In this document: positions 9,045 through 18,750 of the stretch, piece by piece
How positions within the stretch are numbered: position 1 is the first letter of the stretch
How the letters are laid out: each line of letters starts with the position of its first letter
Assembly: GCF_016583795.1 (NCBI RefSeq)
Contig: NZ_NRRS01000025.1
Span: 1-50,195 of the forward strand
Source: Rhabdochromatium marinum
GTDB taxonomy: Bacteria; Pseudomonadota; Gammaproteobacteria; Chromatiales; Chromatiaceae
Length of the DNA stretch: 50,195 nucleotides
Direction of reading: 5' to 3'
Position numbers and translations under genes: made by a program
The notes under the pieces: model-generated
Told to the model about the DNA's origin: nothing
The model's database searches: none
What the model saw: only the letters and a program-made list of their open reading frames with translations

Positions 9045-9908
9045 CTACGGCTCATCTGTTGCCACGCCCGGCCAGGCCACCCAATAGATGCGCGGCCAGT
9101 TCTTGCCCGTCACATACAGGCGGCGCTGTTCGGCATCCCAGGCGATGCCGTTCAGCACAAAACGCGGCCCGGTCCGACCGCTGCGACGCACAGCCTCGGA
9201 CAAATCCAGCCATAGACGCACCTCGCCGGTGTCGGGATCGATCACGGCAATGCGCGGACGTTGCCAGACATTCGCCAACAAGAATCCATCCACCCACTCC
9301 AGCTCATTCAGCCGCGTGATCGGGCGGCCAGCGTCCGTCACCTGCAGCGCGCGCTGCGGCTCAAAGGTGTTGCGATCACGAAACCGCAGCGTTGCACTGC
9401 CATCGCTGGTGACCACTTGATCCCCTGTGCAGGCAATCCCCCAGCCCTGCCCCTGGTAGTGGAACGCCCCCGTCGGCCGCAAACGCCCAGCGTCAGCACC
9501 AGAATCGGAGTCAGAGTCAGAGTCAGAGTCAGAGTCCGAGCCCGCAGCCCCAGTCTCCAGAAGCTGGTAGCGCAACGCCCGCCCACTGGTCCAGGTCAGC
9601 TGCACCACCTCCTGCCCACAAAGATCCGCCCCCTCAGCAAACAGCATCGGCGGCAGCCAATGCACCGCAAGCAACTGGCCGCTCTGCGGCTCCGTCACCC
9701 GCAGATGCGATTGACCACGCAGGCCAGCGCTCTCATAGAACCGGCCCTGATGCAGAAAAAGCCCCTGGGTAAACACCTGCTCATCATGCGGCAGCTCCCC
9801 CAGAATCTCCGGCGCCACCACCGACGCTGCATCCGCCTGCACACAGCTAGGTAGAAGCATCGCGAGCACAAGAAGGTTGGCGAAGACCGGGCGATAGACC
9901 TGAAACAT
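9045..9908 (-). CDS. Glutaminyl-peptide cyclotransferase (beta-propeller type)
   Basis: This family converts N-terminal glutamine to pyroglutamate. The 287-residue product has a signal peptide with a Cys at its end (LAMLLPSCVQADA), so it may be periplasmic or a lipoprotein. Family features are FTQGLFLHQGRFYESAGLRG, LFAEGADLCG, LNELEWVDGFLLANVW and VLNGIAWDAEQRRLYVTGKNW. An acidic (Ser-Asp)n run of about 14 residues sits in a loop near residue 130, coded by a perfect hexamer repeat at 9501-9542; it is not a family feature. The gene follows the autotransporter on the same strand with a 60-base gap, so the two may be cotranscribed and the autotransporter could be a substrate, though this is speculative. 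Confidence 0.87.
   Translation of the reverse strand: MFQVYRPVFANLLVLAMLLPSCVQADAASVVAPEILGELPHDEQVFTQGLFLHQGRFYESAGLRGQSHLRVTEPQSGQLLAVHWLPPMLFAEGADLCGQEVVQLTWTSGRALRYQLLETGAAGSDSDSDSDSDSDSGADAGRLRPTGAFHYQGQGWGIACTGDQVVTSDGSATLRFRDRNTFEPQRALQVTDAGRPITRLNELEWVDGFLLANVWQRPRIAVIDPDTGEVRLWLDLSEAVRRSGRTGPRFVLNGIAWDAEQRRLYVTGKNWPRIYWVAWPGVATDEP
9501..9542. repeat. Hexanucleotide tandem repeat coding Ser-Asp
   Basis: Seven consecutive 6-base units read agaatc, ggagtc, four exact agagtc and cgagcc on the plus strand. Unit length is a multiple of three, so slippage would lengthen or shorten the Ser-Asp run of the cyclotransferase without a frameshift. Confidence 0.9.
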
Positions 9909-9968
9909 TTTAGAACTTACGCATTGACAGATACTTTAGAGCGACAATACGTTTCCGATTATCATCGC

Positions 9969-12900
9969 TCAGAAGCGATACGCCAATCGCAGCCCACCGC
10001 CGTGCGCGAGATAGCCGTCGCCGGACTGCAAGCCATACTCGACGCGCGCCTCGAACCCGGCATTCTGATAGATCTGCAAACCGAGATCAAACGTCGCTAG
10101 CCGCGTGGGCAGTCGGCGCTCAGTGGTGAAAGAGCCGGCCGCAATTGACCCGCCCATGAACCGGGCCTCTCGCTCCCAGCTCGGGTCATCCAGCCAGGTC
10201 ATCCCGCCGCGAAGGTACAACCTGGCGATCCAGTCATCTTGAAGATCGATGCGCGCGCCGGCCTCAAGCATCGGAGACATCGCCAGGGTCGTCTTGCTGC
10301 TGGACTCAATGTTGAGCCCGTACCAGTTATCTCCCGACTCCCGAAAGGATGGGCTGTCGCTCTGGATCATGTCCAGGTCGAGGTAGGGCCGCAAGTACCA
10401 GCCCTCCAACGGCAGCGTATACGCCGCGCGCAGGCGCCCGGCGATGACCGTGGCATCGCTGCTGCTCGTCAACTCCGCCTGCTCGTTGTGCCACTGGAAC
10501 CACCGCCGATTGTCGGACCACTGCTTGCTCAGGTTGAGCGCCGCCGCGAACAGCCAACGCTCCCACTGCTTTTTCAGCGCAAGGCTGAAATCGAAGGCTT
10601 CGCCATTGCTACGCGACGCGATGTCGTGCATCTCGGTCGTCGTCTCGCGATAGGCACCGGAGGCACCGAGGAACCAGCCATTGCCGAGCCCGTACTGTCC
10701 GCCGATGCGCAGGCCAGAGCTTCTAATGTCGTACTCGGGGCTGTGGGCATCACCGTCACGATGGATGTCCTCGCCGATGACGCTAGCCCAGGTACAGGTG
10801 CCCTCGGTCAGCAGCGTGCCGTCACCGGCAAAACCTGGGCAGCTCAAGGACGCCGACAGCCCGGCACGGGCGCTTGCGGCCAGGTCGCTGGCATCGGCGG
10901 CGATGTTCTGCGACGAGAGCTGCGCGAGCAGGTTGCTATAGTCGGTGCTGTTGTTGATCCCGGCCAGCGTGCCGAACACCGGCGCCCAGGTCTGCTGCTC
11001 GCTGGTGCTCGCGCTGCTCATCGCGTTCCACTGGCTACTGAGATGGCTCGCAACCGCGCCATCGGAGCCCTTGATCAGGCCGCTCCCGCCCTGGAAGTTT
11101 GCCGTCGGGACCAGCGTCAGATTGGCGCCATCCACGTTCAGCGCCCACTCGAATAGCAGGCTGTCCGCAAACCCGGGTGCGCCATTGATGGCCGGCGTGC
11201 CGTCGCCCGCCATCACCTGACCAATCAGATAGGAGCCTGGCAGTAGGCTATTGGCCAGCGGCACAATGGTGCCGCCATCGATCACGAGCTGCCCGTAGAC
11301 CTGCAGCAGATCCGCGGTCTGATCACCGAGCGCGTCAAGATCGACATGCCAGTCGCCTTGGTTGCTGAACTGCGCGAACTGAGTGCCGTCGTCACTGTAT
11401 GTTTGCACCAGGTTGGTGAGCGTCGTGGTGGCAACGGTGCCATCACCGCCGATGCTGAGCTGGCCGCCAGACGCATTGGTCAAGCCCCAGACGTGATTCA
11501 ACGACGACCCGGCGTTGAAGGTGCCTGAGTTGTCGATCGACCCGTTGAGGTTTGGAGCTGCGGAGCCGGGCGCACTCTGCGAACCCAGATCGACGGTGCC
11601 GCTCAGGGTGCCGCCGGCCTCGATCGTGATATTGGTCCGGCCAAGTACGCTCTGGATGGCACCGCCGTCGATGCCGTCGACATTCCCGACGACGCCGCTG
11701 GATGCGATGGTGACGGTGTTGCCGGTGCTCTCGGCGATGCCCATGCTGCCGCCGGCGACCAGGATGCCCCAGCCGTTGTGGCCGCCGGTGACGGTGCCGG
11801 CGACGGAGACAGTGATGGGCGACGTGTTGGTATGGTTTCCGCCGGTGCTGGCTTGGGCGAGGATACCGTGGGACCCGGTCCCGGTGGCCTTCACGACGCC
11901 GCCGGCGCCGACGCTGATATCGATGGCCCCGTTGACGCCCCAGTGCGGCGTGGCACCGTCCGGATAGTCGCTTTCAGCGAAGGTCGCTTGGCCAACGTAC
12001 TCGCCGGGCGCGATCCCGCCGCCGCCAGCGATGGACTGCGCAACGACGCCATGCGCGTTATCACCTTGGGTGACTACCTGTCCATCGATGCTAATGCTCA
12101 GGTCGCCGGCGTTGGCATCCTGGGTACCGCTGGCCGTCGGGCCGCCATTGGCCCAGAGTGCGCTGGCATCGAGCGCCTGGCTGAGATCGCCGAGCAGGCC
12201 GCCGCTGCCGCCGATGGACTGGGCGACGATGCCCCAGGCCCCGTCGCCGTAAGTGGTCACACTGGCGCCGCTGTCGAGGCTAATATCGATATCGCCGCCA
12301 TTGCCGCTGATTTGCCCCGAACTCGGTGCCAGCCATCCGGCGGCAGACTCGTAGCTTTCTTCGTAGAGGGCGCTGACCTGCCCGCCGCCGCCGCCGATGG
12401 ACTGCGCCAGGATGCCGACGGCGCGGGCGCCAGTGGTCAGCACTTGACTGCTGTCTTGCAGCGTGACCGTCACCGTATTGCCGTCGCCATAGGCACCAAG
12501 GGTGCCGCCGATGGATATGGACAGATCGCTGCTGTCGTCCCAGATCTTCGACGGGTCGTTATTGCCGAGACAGAGGCTGGCACTGTTGCCGAGGTCGACG
12601 CTGGCGACCGAATTGGTGCAGCCGGCGCTCGCGCTGCCGCCACCACCGCCGATCGACTGCGCCAGGATGCCGAAGGCGTCATCGCCGGCGGTCCAAGTCA
12701 GCCCCTGGCCGGACTGAGTGATGTTAACGCTGCCGCCATCACCGCCGGCCCCACCATTGCCATCCCAACCCGCGCCCAAGCCGATCGTCGAGCTGTTGTC
12801 CACGGTCCCCTCGGCGCCGTAGCCGCCGCCACCGCCGATGCTCTGCGCGAGGATAGCGTGGGCGCCGTAACCCGCGGTCTGGATGGTACCCGGGTTGGCG

Positions 12901-15900
12901 ATGCCGACCTGGCCGCCATCGCCGGCGCTGCCGCCACTTCCGCCGACGCTGACGGTGGCCGTGTAGGTGCCGGCCTTGTCGTCTGTCGTCGGCCCCAGGA
13001 AGACCGAGTTGGACGACGAGGTCGCGGCACCGCCGCTGCCGCCGCCACCGCCGATGGATTGGGCGAGGATGCCGTGCGCACGTGTGCCCAGCGTGGTGAG
13101 GGTTGCCCCGCTTGCATTGGTGAGGCTGACAACACCACCGTTGCCGCTGACACCGCCGCTTCCACCGACACCGACATTGGCGTTGTAGCTGTTGTCCGGG
13201 GGATTGAGCCAGTCCTCGACCTGCCCCGCCTTGCCGATGCTGGCGGCCGGGTCGGCGCTGCCGCCGCTGCCGCCGCCAGCGCCGATGGACTGGGCCAGGA
13301 TGCCGACGGCATCGCCACCGGTGACCACCGTCTGACCGGCGCTATTGGTCTGGGTCGCGCCAGTCAGGATGCTGCCGTTGTTGGCCACCGTGATGCTGCC
13401 GCCATTACCGCCGCCGCCGCCGCTGGCACCCACCGCGACGTTCACTTGCAGCGTATCGCCGCTGGCTGCGGCGCTGCCGCCCGAGGCATCGCCGCCGCCG
13501 CCGCCGATGGACTGGGCATGCAGCCCACGCGCGGTGGAGCCGGTGGTGACGATCCGGCTTCCGGCGGCATTGGTCAGCGTGACCGATCCGCCGTCGCCGC
13601 CGTCGCCTCCGGAGCCGCCGACGCCGGTGGTTACATCAATGGCCGGTCCGGTCTCACCGCCGAGGTTCGGGCTCGATGCGCTGGAGCTGCCGGTGCCGCC
13701 GGTACCACCGCCGCCGCCGATCGACTGCGCCAGGATGCCCGTCGCATGCTGGCCGTGGGTCTGGATGCTGCCATCGCAGCCGGGGCAATTCGTCGTCGGC
13801 CCGTTGCCCACCGTGACGGTCCCGCCGCCGCCTGCACCGCCGCCGCTGCCGCCGAGACTGACCGCGAGCTTGATCGTCGGCATCTCGCCCTCGATGGCAT
13901 AGGACGCTGCGGTGGCGTCGCCGCCGCTGCCGCCACCACCGCCGATGGACTGGGCCAAGACCCCGTAGGAGACGTCGCCGGCGCTCTGGATCTGCCCGGC
14001 ATTGCTGACCGAGATGGCCTGACCGCTGCCACCGTCGCCACCGCTGCCGCCGATGGCGAAGTCGGCGGTGATAGTCGGGATGTCGTCCGCCGGCAGCCCG
14101 AGCGACTTGGCCGCAGCACTGCCGCCGGTGCCGCCGCCGCCGCCGATGGACTGCGCCAGGATACCGACCGCGTCGGCGCCGTCGAGCCGTGGGCCGATGG
14201 TCGGTCCATAGCCGCAGCTGCTGGCCGAGGTGCTACAGCCAGTCTGGATGATGCCGTCGTTCTCGATGCTCAGGGTGCCACCCTCACCGCCGTTGCCGGC
14301 GTTGCCGCCGACCGCGATCGCAAGGGTGATGATGCCGACGTCATAGGTCGATGCCGCGCCACCGTCGCCGCCGCCACCCCCAATGCTGTGGGCGAGCAAT
14401 CCGATGGCCTGGTTGCCGCTGGTCTGCAAGCGGGTCTGATTGGTGATGTCGATGGCACCGCCGTCGCCGCCGCTACCGCCGGCCCCACCGATCGCGACCG
14501 ATGCGAGCTGATAGAAGCTCGTGGCGCTGCCGCCGTTGCCGCCGCCCCCGCCGATCGATTGGGCATGTACCGCCTTGGAGAACAGGCCGGCGGTCGTGAT
14601 AGCGCCGCTGCCATCGTCGCTCAGCGTCACATTGACCTCACCACCGTCCCCGCCGTTGCCGCCTTGGCCCCCAACCGCGGCCACCAAGCCCCAGGCATTG
14701 GCGCCATTGCCGCCACCGCCGCCGATGGACTGGGCCAAAATGCCCTGGGCGTTGTGGCCGTAGGTCGTCACCGTGCCGCCGCTTGTCGTGTTCACATTGA
14801 CCGTCCCACCGCTGCCGCCGCCGCTGCCGTCGGCATCTTTGGCGCCGACGAAGACCGGCGGCGCATTGGAGCTGCCGCCTCCGCCGCCGATCGACTGCGC
14901 GACGATGCCGATGGCCGCATCGCCACCGCCGGATGCGGCGCCCGTGGTGACGCTGCCGCCATGGGTCAGGTTGACCTCGGCGCCGTTGCCGCCCGGGCTG
15001 TCGGCCGCCGCCTGGCTGCCGAGGTAGGCCGACTGGCCGTCGCTGTCCTGATTCAGCAGCCCTCCGCCACCGCCGCCGCTGAGGGCCAGCAGGCCGAAGG
15101 CGCTGTCACCGCTGGTCTGCACGCTGCCTGTGTTGGTCAGGGTCACCGCCTGTCCGGAGACCTGGTCGTCATAGGTCAAGGTTCCGACATTACCCAGGGT
15201 GTTCTGCGCATTGGCATCGGCATTGGTCAGAAAGCTGGCCCCACCAACGCTGAGCGCAGCCAGACCGATACCCATGCTGCCAGTCGTGGTCACCTCGCCT
15301 GCACTTTTCAGCGTAACCTGCCCCGGGGTGCCCGGGGCGACGGCGTTCGCGGTGGTGACCGAGAACGGATCGATATCGGACAGGGCGCCGGCACTGATCG
15401 CCAGCGCGCCGAGCGAGAGGCTGGTGCCTCCGTTGACGCTGATGCTGCTGTCGGCGTCGAGATCGATGCTGACTGCGCCACCGGTGCCACCGAGGCCGGG
15501 TTCGGCATTGCCGGCGGCGCTGGTTGCCAGGATGCCAAGGCCACCGTTACTGAGCATGATCGAGCCGCCGGTCAAGGTCACTTCGACCTCGCCACCATTG
15601 CCGGGGCCGGCGCTGTGATCGCCGGAGCTGTAGGTGTACGCGTTGTAGTCGGCGCCTAAGGAGATCGCACGAATGCCGACTACCTCGGTCGCGGACCCGC
15701 TCAGCTCAATCTGCCCCTGATGATGGACCTGAACGCTTCCGCCATCGCCGCCCATCGCACTCGTGATGTGCCAGCTCTGACCCTGGCCGCCCTGGCTTAA
15801 GGCATTGAGTCCATAGGTTGGATACTCGTAGCTCCCGATGTCCATTCCGATACTGCCACCGGCATCCATGGTGATGCTCACCGTGCCGCCGTCGCCGCCG

Positions 15901-16790
15901 TCGCCGGCCATGTCGTCGTCATGGGTCTTGTTGCCGACGCCCATGCCGCCGATGGAGTAAGCGCCGATGCCGGTGTAGGCCATCGGTGTGTAGGCCGCGC
16001 CACCGGGCGGTGGCGCCACGCCCGATTCGGAGTTGTTTTGAACCTTGAGCTGACCGGCGTTGGTGATCGTGACCGTGCCGCCGTCTCCCCCGTTGAAGTC
16101 GGCTTGCACCGTCTCATCGGCGGGATAACCATCGGGTCCAACAGACGCGGCGGCGAGCACCCCGCCGCCGGCAAGCGCGGGACCGCCCTCAGGATTGGCC
16201 GTTAGCGCGAGGGAGGACGGCGTCTGGATGTCAATGGTCAGCGCGGCCTGATTGGTCAGCGTGATGCTGGAGCCGTTCTGCTGCCCCTGCGCCGGGACGA
16301 ACTGCGTCCCGCCGGAGGTCGCGGGATAGGGAGCGGCGGACTGGCCCAGGGAGCCCAGGGTCAGATACTGGGCGGTTGCACCGCCTGCAGTTGCACTGCC
16401 TTGCAGCGTCACGTCGAGCGGATACTGATCCTGGAACGGACTGACGTTGTAGGTGACCGGATTGATCCCGGTCACATAAGTGTTGGATGGAAAGGCTGGC
16501 AAGTTAAGAGTGCAGTTCAGCCCGGTACCGCTCGCTGGCGTTGCACAGGACCCCAGCGCCCCTTCGGCGTCTACGACGCTCGACAGGTCGGGACCGCCAT
16601 TGGCATTCGTGACGGCGCCCCCTGGCTGATCGACCTGCGCGCTCGTATCCGCCGACGCGCTCGTACCCGCCGAGAAGGCCATGCAGGTCAGGAGCAGCTC
16701 CAACCCCAGCAAGGGCCGCCGATCGGAGATCCCGAACGGAAATCTGGCACAATGATCGCGACGGTTGGCGCTAGTTCTATTGTTTGTCAT
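9969..16790 (-). CDS. Giant Gly-rich autotransporter (type Va secretion)
   Basis: The 2273-residue surface protein has three parts. An extended signal peptide covers about residues 1-47 and ends TSASADTSAQ. A very long passenger is built of repeats of roughly 70-100 residues, about 15 of which carry the core [GA][IL][LV]AQSIGGGGG followed by TVTNAG-like strands, as expected of a beta-helix. The C-terminal barrel of about 270 residues contains IRSSGLRIGGQYGLG and ends GGGLRLAYRF with the terminal Phe needed for outer-membrane insertion. No protease triad or RGD motif is evident, so adhesion or biofilm function is a guess from architecture. The reverse strand is open over long stretches only because of codon bias in the repeats. 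The gene is divergent from the DUF1538 operon; a possible operator lies at 16807-16836. Confidence 0.92.
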   Translation of the reverse strand: MTNNRTSANRRDHCARFPFGISDRRPLLGLELLLTCMAFSAGTSASADTSAQVDQPGGAVTNANGGPDLSSVVDAEGALGSCATPASGTGLNCTLNLPAFPSNTYVTGINPVTYNVSPFQDQYPLDVTLQGSATAGGATAQYLTLGSLGQSAAPYPATSGGTQFVPAQGQQNGSSITLTNQAALTIDIQTPSSLALTANPEGGPALAGGGVLAAASVGPDGYPADETVQADFNGGDGGTVTITNAGQLKVQNNSESGVAPPPGGAAYTPMAYTGIGAYSIGGMGVGNKTHDDDMAGDGGDGGTVSITMDAGGSIGMDIGSYEYPTYGLNALSQGGQGQSWHITSAMGGDGGSVQVHHQGQIELSGSATEVVGIRAISLGADYNAYTYSSGDHSAGPGNGGEVEVTLTGGSIMLSNGGLGILATSAAGNAEPGLGGTGGAVSIDLDADSSISVNGGTSLSLGALAISAGALSDIDPFSVTTANAVAPGTPGQVTLKSAGEVTTTGSMGIGLAALSVGGASFLTNADANAQNTLGNVGTLTYDDQVSGQAVTLTNTGSVQTSGDSAFGLLALSGGGGGGLLNQDSDGQSAYLGSQAAADSPGGNGAEVNLTHGGSVTTGAASGGGDAAIGIVAQSIGGGGGSSNAPPVFVGAKDADGSGGGSGGTVNVNTTSGGTVTTYGHNAQGILAQSIGGGGGNGANAWGLVAAVGGQGGNGGDGGEVNVTLSDDGSGAITTAGLFSKAVHAQSIGGGGGNGGSATSFYQLASVAIGGAGGSGGDGGAIDITNQTRLQTSGNQAIGLLAHSIGGGGGDGGAASTYDVGIITLAIAVGGNAGNGGEGGTLSIENDGIIQTGCSTSASSCGYGPTIGPRLDGADAVGILAQSIGGGGGTGGSAAAKSLGLPADDIPTITADFAIGGSGGDGGSGQAISVSNAGQIQSAGDVSYGVLAQSIGGGGGSGGDATAASYAIEGEMPTIKLAVSLGGSGGGAGGGGTVTVGNGPTTNCPGCDGSIQTHGQHATGILAQSIGGGGGTGGTGSSSASSPNLGGETGPAIDVTTGVGGSGGDGGDGGSVTLTNAAGSRIVTTGSTARGLHAQSIGGGGGDASGGSAAASGDTLQVNVAVGASGGGGGNGGSITVANNGSILTGATQTNSAGQTVVTGGDAVGILAQSIGAGGGSGGSADPAASIGKAGQVEDWLNPPDNSYNANVGVGGSGGVSGNGGVVSLTNASGATLTTLGTRAHGILAQSIGGGGGSGGAATSSSNSVFLGPTTDDKAGTYTATVSVGGSGGSAGDGGQVGIANPGTIQTAGYGAHAILAQSIGGGGGYGAEGTVDNSSTIGLGAGWDGNGGAGGDGGSVNITQSGQGLTWTAGDDAFGILAQSIGGGGGSASAGCTNSVASVDLGNSASLCLGNNDPSKIWDDSSDLSISIGGTLGAYGDGNTVTVTLQDSSQVLTTGARAVGILAQSIGGGGGQVSALYEESYESAAGWLAPSSGQISGNGGDIDISLDSGASVTTYGDGAWGIVAQSIGGSGGLLGDLSQALDASALWANGGPTASGTQDANAGDLSISIDGQVVTQGDNAHGVVAQSIAGGGGIAPGEYVGQATFAESDYPDGATPHWGVNGAIDISVGAGGVVKATGTGSHGILAQASTGGNHTNTSPITVSVAGTVTGGHNGWGILVAGGSMGIAESTGNTVTIASSGVVGNVDGIDGGAIQSVLGRTNITIEAGGTLSGTVDLGSQSAPGSAAPNLNGSIDNSGTFNAGSSLNHVWGLTNASGGQLSIGGDGTVATTTLTNLVQTYSDDGTQFAQFSNQGDWHVDLDALGDQTADLLQVYGQLVIDGGTIVPLANSLLPGSYLIGQVMAGDGTPAINGAPGFADSLLFEWALNVDGANLTLVPTANFQGGSGLIKGSDGAVASHLSSQWNAMSSASTSEQQTWAPVFGTLAGINNSTDYSNLLAQLSSQNIAADASDLAASARAGLSASLSCPGFAGDGTLLTEGTCTWASVIGEDIHRDGDAHSPEYDIRSSGLRIGGQYGLGNGWFLGASGAYRETTTEMHDIASRSNGEAFDFSLALKKQWERWLFAAALNLSKQWSDNRRWFQWHNEQAELTSSSDATVIAGRLRAAYTLPLEGWYLRPYLDLDMIQSDSPSFRESGDNWYGLNIESSSKTTLAMSPMLEAGARIDLQDDWIARLYLRGGMTWLDDPSWEREARFMGGSIAAGSFTTERRLPTRLATFDLGLQIYQNAGFEARVEYGLQSGDGYLAHGGGLRLAYRF

Positions 16791-16806
16791 GGAGCTTGGC
16801 CTAAAT

Positions 16807-16838
16807 TAGACTATACGGATCGGTCTATTCTAGACCAA
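16807..16838 (-). promoter_or_regulatory. Putative promoter and operator of the autotransporter gene
   Basis: Three TAGACC-type half-sites sit within 30 bases: TAGACt at 16807, GGTCTA at 16822-16827 and TAGACC at 16831-16836. GGTCTA-TTC-TAGACC is a perfect inverted repeat. On the minus strand a -35-like TTGGTC (16838-16833) and a good -10 TATAGT (16815-16810) with 17-base spacing overlap these sites. TAGACC/GGTCTA pairs are common in TetR-family operators, so repression is plausible. No regulator gene is adjacent. Confidence 0.4.
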
Positions 16839-16854
16839 ACGACGCATTCCGCAA

Positions 16855-16901
16855 CAGGGCGAGCGCGTATTAACGCTAGAATTTAATACGCGCTCGCCCT
16901 G
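16855..16901. promoter_or_regulatory. Perfect 19-bp inverted repeat in the divergent promoter region
   Basis: The arms AGGGCGAGCGCGTATTAA (16856-16873) and its exact complement (16883-16900) are separated by 9 bases, and one further C-G pair closes the outside. There is no T-run on either side, so it does not look like a plain terminator. It lies between the autotransporter and DUF1538 genes, upstream of both. Confidence 0.75.
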
Positions 16902-16972
16902 GTTCAAGGTTGCTCTTACCCTGTGGTACCTCTCCGGACTTGTTTGAAACTCCTGACCGAGACGGGCTGGCT

Positions 16973-18748
16973 ATGCACAAAGAGATTCGATTCGGTGCTT
17001 TCGTGCGCGAAATCACGGTTGATCAGCAACGCATCTCATACAACAGCATTACCCCGAAAGTGTGGCACGATGCCGATGGGCGGGAGATTCCCTATCGGGC
17101 GCCGGATATCCGGCTGCGACCCATTGACGGTTATCGACTCATTGCGCCCTATGTGAGTGTGCGCTTCATGGAGCAGTTTCGTGCTGTGGTGCCGTTGGCA
17201 GTGTATCTCATGCTGTTTCAACTGTTTATCCTCAAGCAGGGGCTGGCCGATGCCTCAGTCATCAGCGGTGGATTGCTGGCGGTTATCCTGGGGCTGATGC
17301 TATTTATGGAAGGACTGAAGGTTGGGTTGATGCCCTTCGGCGAAATGCTCGGGATTGTGTTGCCGGCTAAGGCCAATCTCAGTGTGGTGTTGCTGATTGC
17401 CTTTGTCCTGGGGATTGGCGTCACTTTCGCCGAACCGGCCATTGGCGCGCTGAAAGCCGCCGGGCAGATTGTCGAAGTCACATCGGCGCCCTATCTGTAC
17501 GCTCTGCTCAACGACTGGGCCGAGGCGCTGGTGCTGGTGGTTGGGATCGGCGTCGGCTCGGCGGCAATTCTGGGCACCTTGCGCTTTTTGCACGGCTGGA
17601 GTCTGAAGCCGCTGATCTATCTGACGTTCATTCCCACCTTCGCGCTCACGCTCTATATTCTGCAGGATGCCGAACTGGCTAAGACGCTGGGGCTGGCCTG
17701 GGATTGTGGCGCGGTGACAACGGGGCCGGTGACGGTGCCGCTGGTGCTTTCACTGGGGATTGGGATCGCAGCAGCCGCCGGACATGGGCAGTCCTCGCTG
17801 TCGGGCTTTGGAATAGTCACCCTGGCGTCGCTGTTTCCCATTGTTGCGGTCGAGGCGTTGGCGATCTATGTGTCTCTAGTCAGCAGTCCGGAGGCCATTG
17901 TGGCGGCCGCCGCCGCCAGTGCCGAGGCGGTCAGCGCACCAAATTGGTATGCTCGCACCCCTTGGGTTGAGATCTTCGGTGGTCTGCGGGCCATTGTGCC
18001 CCTGGTGCTGTTTCTGTTTCTGGTGATGCGCCTGGTATTGAAGGAACGCATTGCGCATCCGCGCCAAATCACCTACGGCATCACCCTGACCGTGCTGGGC
18101 ATGATTATCTTCAATCTGGGGCTGACCTATGGTCTGGCCAAGCTCGGGGCGCAGTCCGGCAGCCTGGTACCAGCGGCCTTTACCGACATCGCAGCCGTAC
18201 ACAATGATCCGCTTTACCGGCCGCTGATTGGTTTGATGATTGCCTATTCATTCGCCTGGCTGCTGGGCTTTGGCGCCACCCTGGCCGAGCCGGCGCTCAA
18301 TGCACTGGGACTGACGGTGGAGAATCTGACCAATGGCGCCTTTCGCAAACAGACTCTGATGGTGGCTGTTTCGCTGGGGGTCGGCTTCGGGTTGACGCTG
18401 GGGGTGGCGAAGATCGTCTTCGGGTTTTCTCTGGCCTGGCTGTTGCTCCCCGGCTATGCGCTGGCGCTGTGCATGACCTATTTCTCGACCGAGGAATTCG
18501 TCAATATCGCCTGGGACAGCGCCGGTGTGACCACTGGTCCGGTGACCGTTCCGCTAGTGCTGGCGATGGGGCTGGGCTTTGGTCAGGCGATGGACGCCAT
18601 TGAGGGCTTTGGCATCCTGTCCATGGCGTCCATCTGTCCGATTCTGTCCGTGCTGGCGACCGGGCTGTGGATTCAATGGAAGATCGACCGAAAGCATCGC
18701 CGTTATGACCAGGCCATGCATGTAACAGCGGCTCAGGAGACTCCCTGA
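16973..18748 (+). CDS. DUF1538 polytopic membrane protein
   Basis: The 591-residue inner-membrane protein is built as two related halves, each with hydrophobic segments and the repeated signature GVTFAEPAIGALKAAGQ / GATLAEPALNALGLTVE and WDCGAVTTGPVTVPLVLS / WDSAGVTTGPVTVPLVLA. Such an internal duplication with polar motifs in membrane segments is typical of transporters, but no substrate is known for DUF1538. The ATG at 16973 (MHKEIRFGAF) is chosen over a TTG at 16910. Two PII-like genes follow with gaps of 2 and 9 bases, so one transcript is likely. By analogy with AmtB-GlnK and bicarbonate transporters with PII-like partners, the two small proteins probably gate this transporter. Confidence 0.88.
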   Translation: MHKEIRFGAFVREITVDQQRISYNSITPKVWHDADGREIPYRAPDIRLRPIDGYRLIAPYVSVRFMEQFRAVVPLAVYLMLFQLFILKQGLADASVISGGLLAVILGLMLFMEGLKVGLMPFGEMLGIVLPAKANLSVVLLIAFVLGIGVTFAEPAIGALKAAGQIVEVTSAPYLYALLNDWAEALVLVVGIGVGSAAILGTLRFLHGWSLKPLIYLTFIPTFALTLYILQDAELAKTLGLAWDCGAVTTGPVTVPLVLSLGIGIAAAAGHGQSSLSGFGIVTLASLFPIVAVEALAIYVSLVSSPEAIVAAAAASAEAVSAPNWYARTPWVEIFGGLRAIVPLVLFLFLVMRLVLKERIAHPRQITYGITLTVLGMIIFNLGLTYGLAKLGAQSGSLVPAAFTDIAAVHNDPLYRPLIGLMIAYSFAWLLGFGATLAEPALNALGLTVENLTNGAFRKQTLMVAVSLGVGFGLTLGVAKIVFGFSLAWLLLPGYALALCMTYFSTEEFVNIAWDSAGVTTGPVTVPLVLAMGLGFGQAMDAIEGFGILSMASICPILSVLATGLWIQWKIDRKHRRYDQAMHVTAAQETP

Positions 18749-18750
18749 AC

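Noticed and set aside
12000-15100. Regularly spaced DNA repeats that could suggest a CRISPR array
   Set aside because: The repeated units code for AQSIGGGGG in frame, spacing is about 200-300 bases and varies, and no cas genes are present.
11778-15659. A 1293-codon open frame on the plus strand
   Set aside because: It lies wholly antisense to the autotransporter. It arises from the Gly/Ala-rich repeat codons, has no domain pattern and is one of several such antisense frames there.
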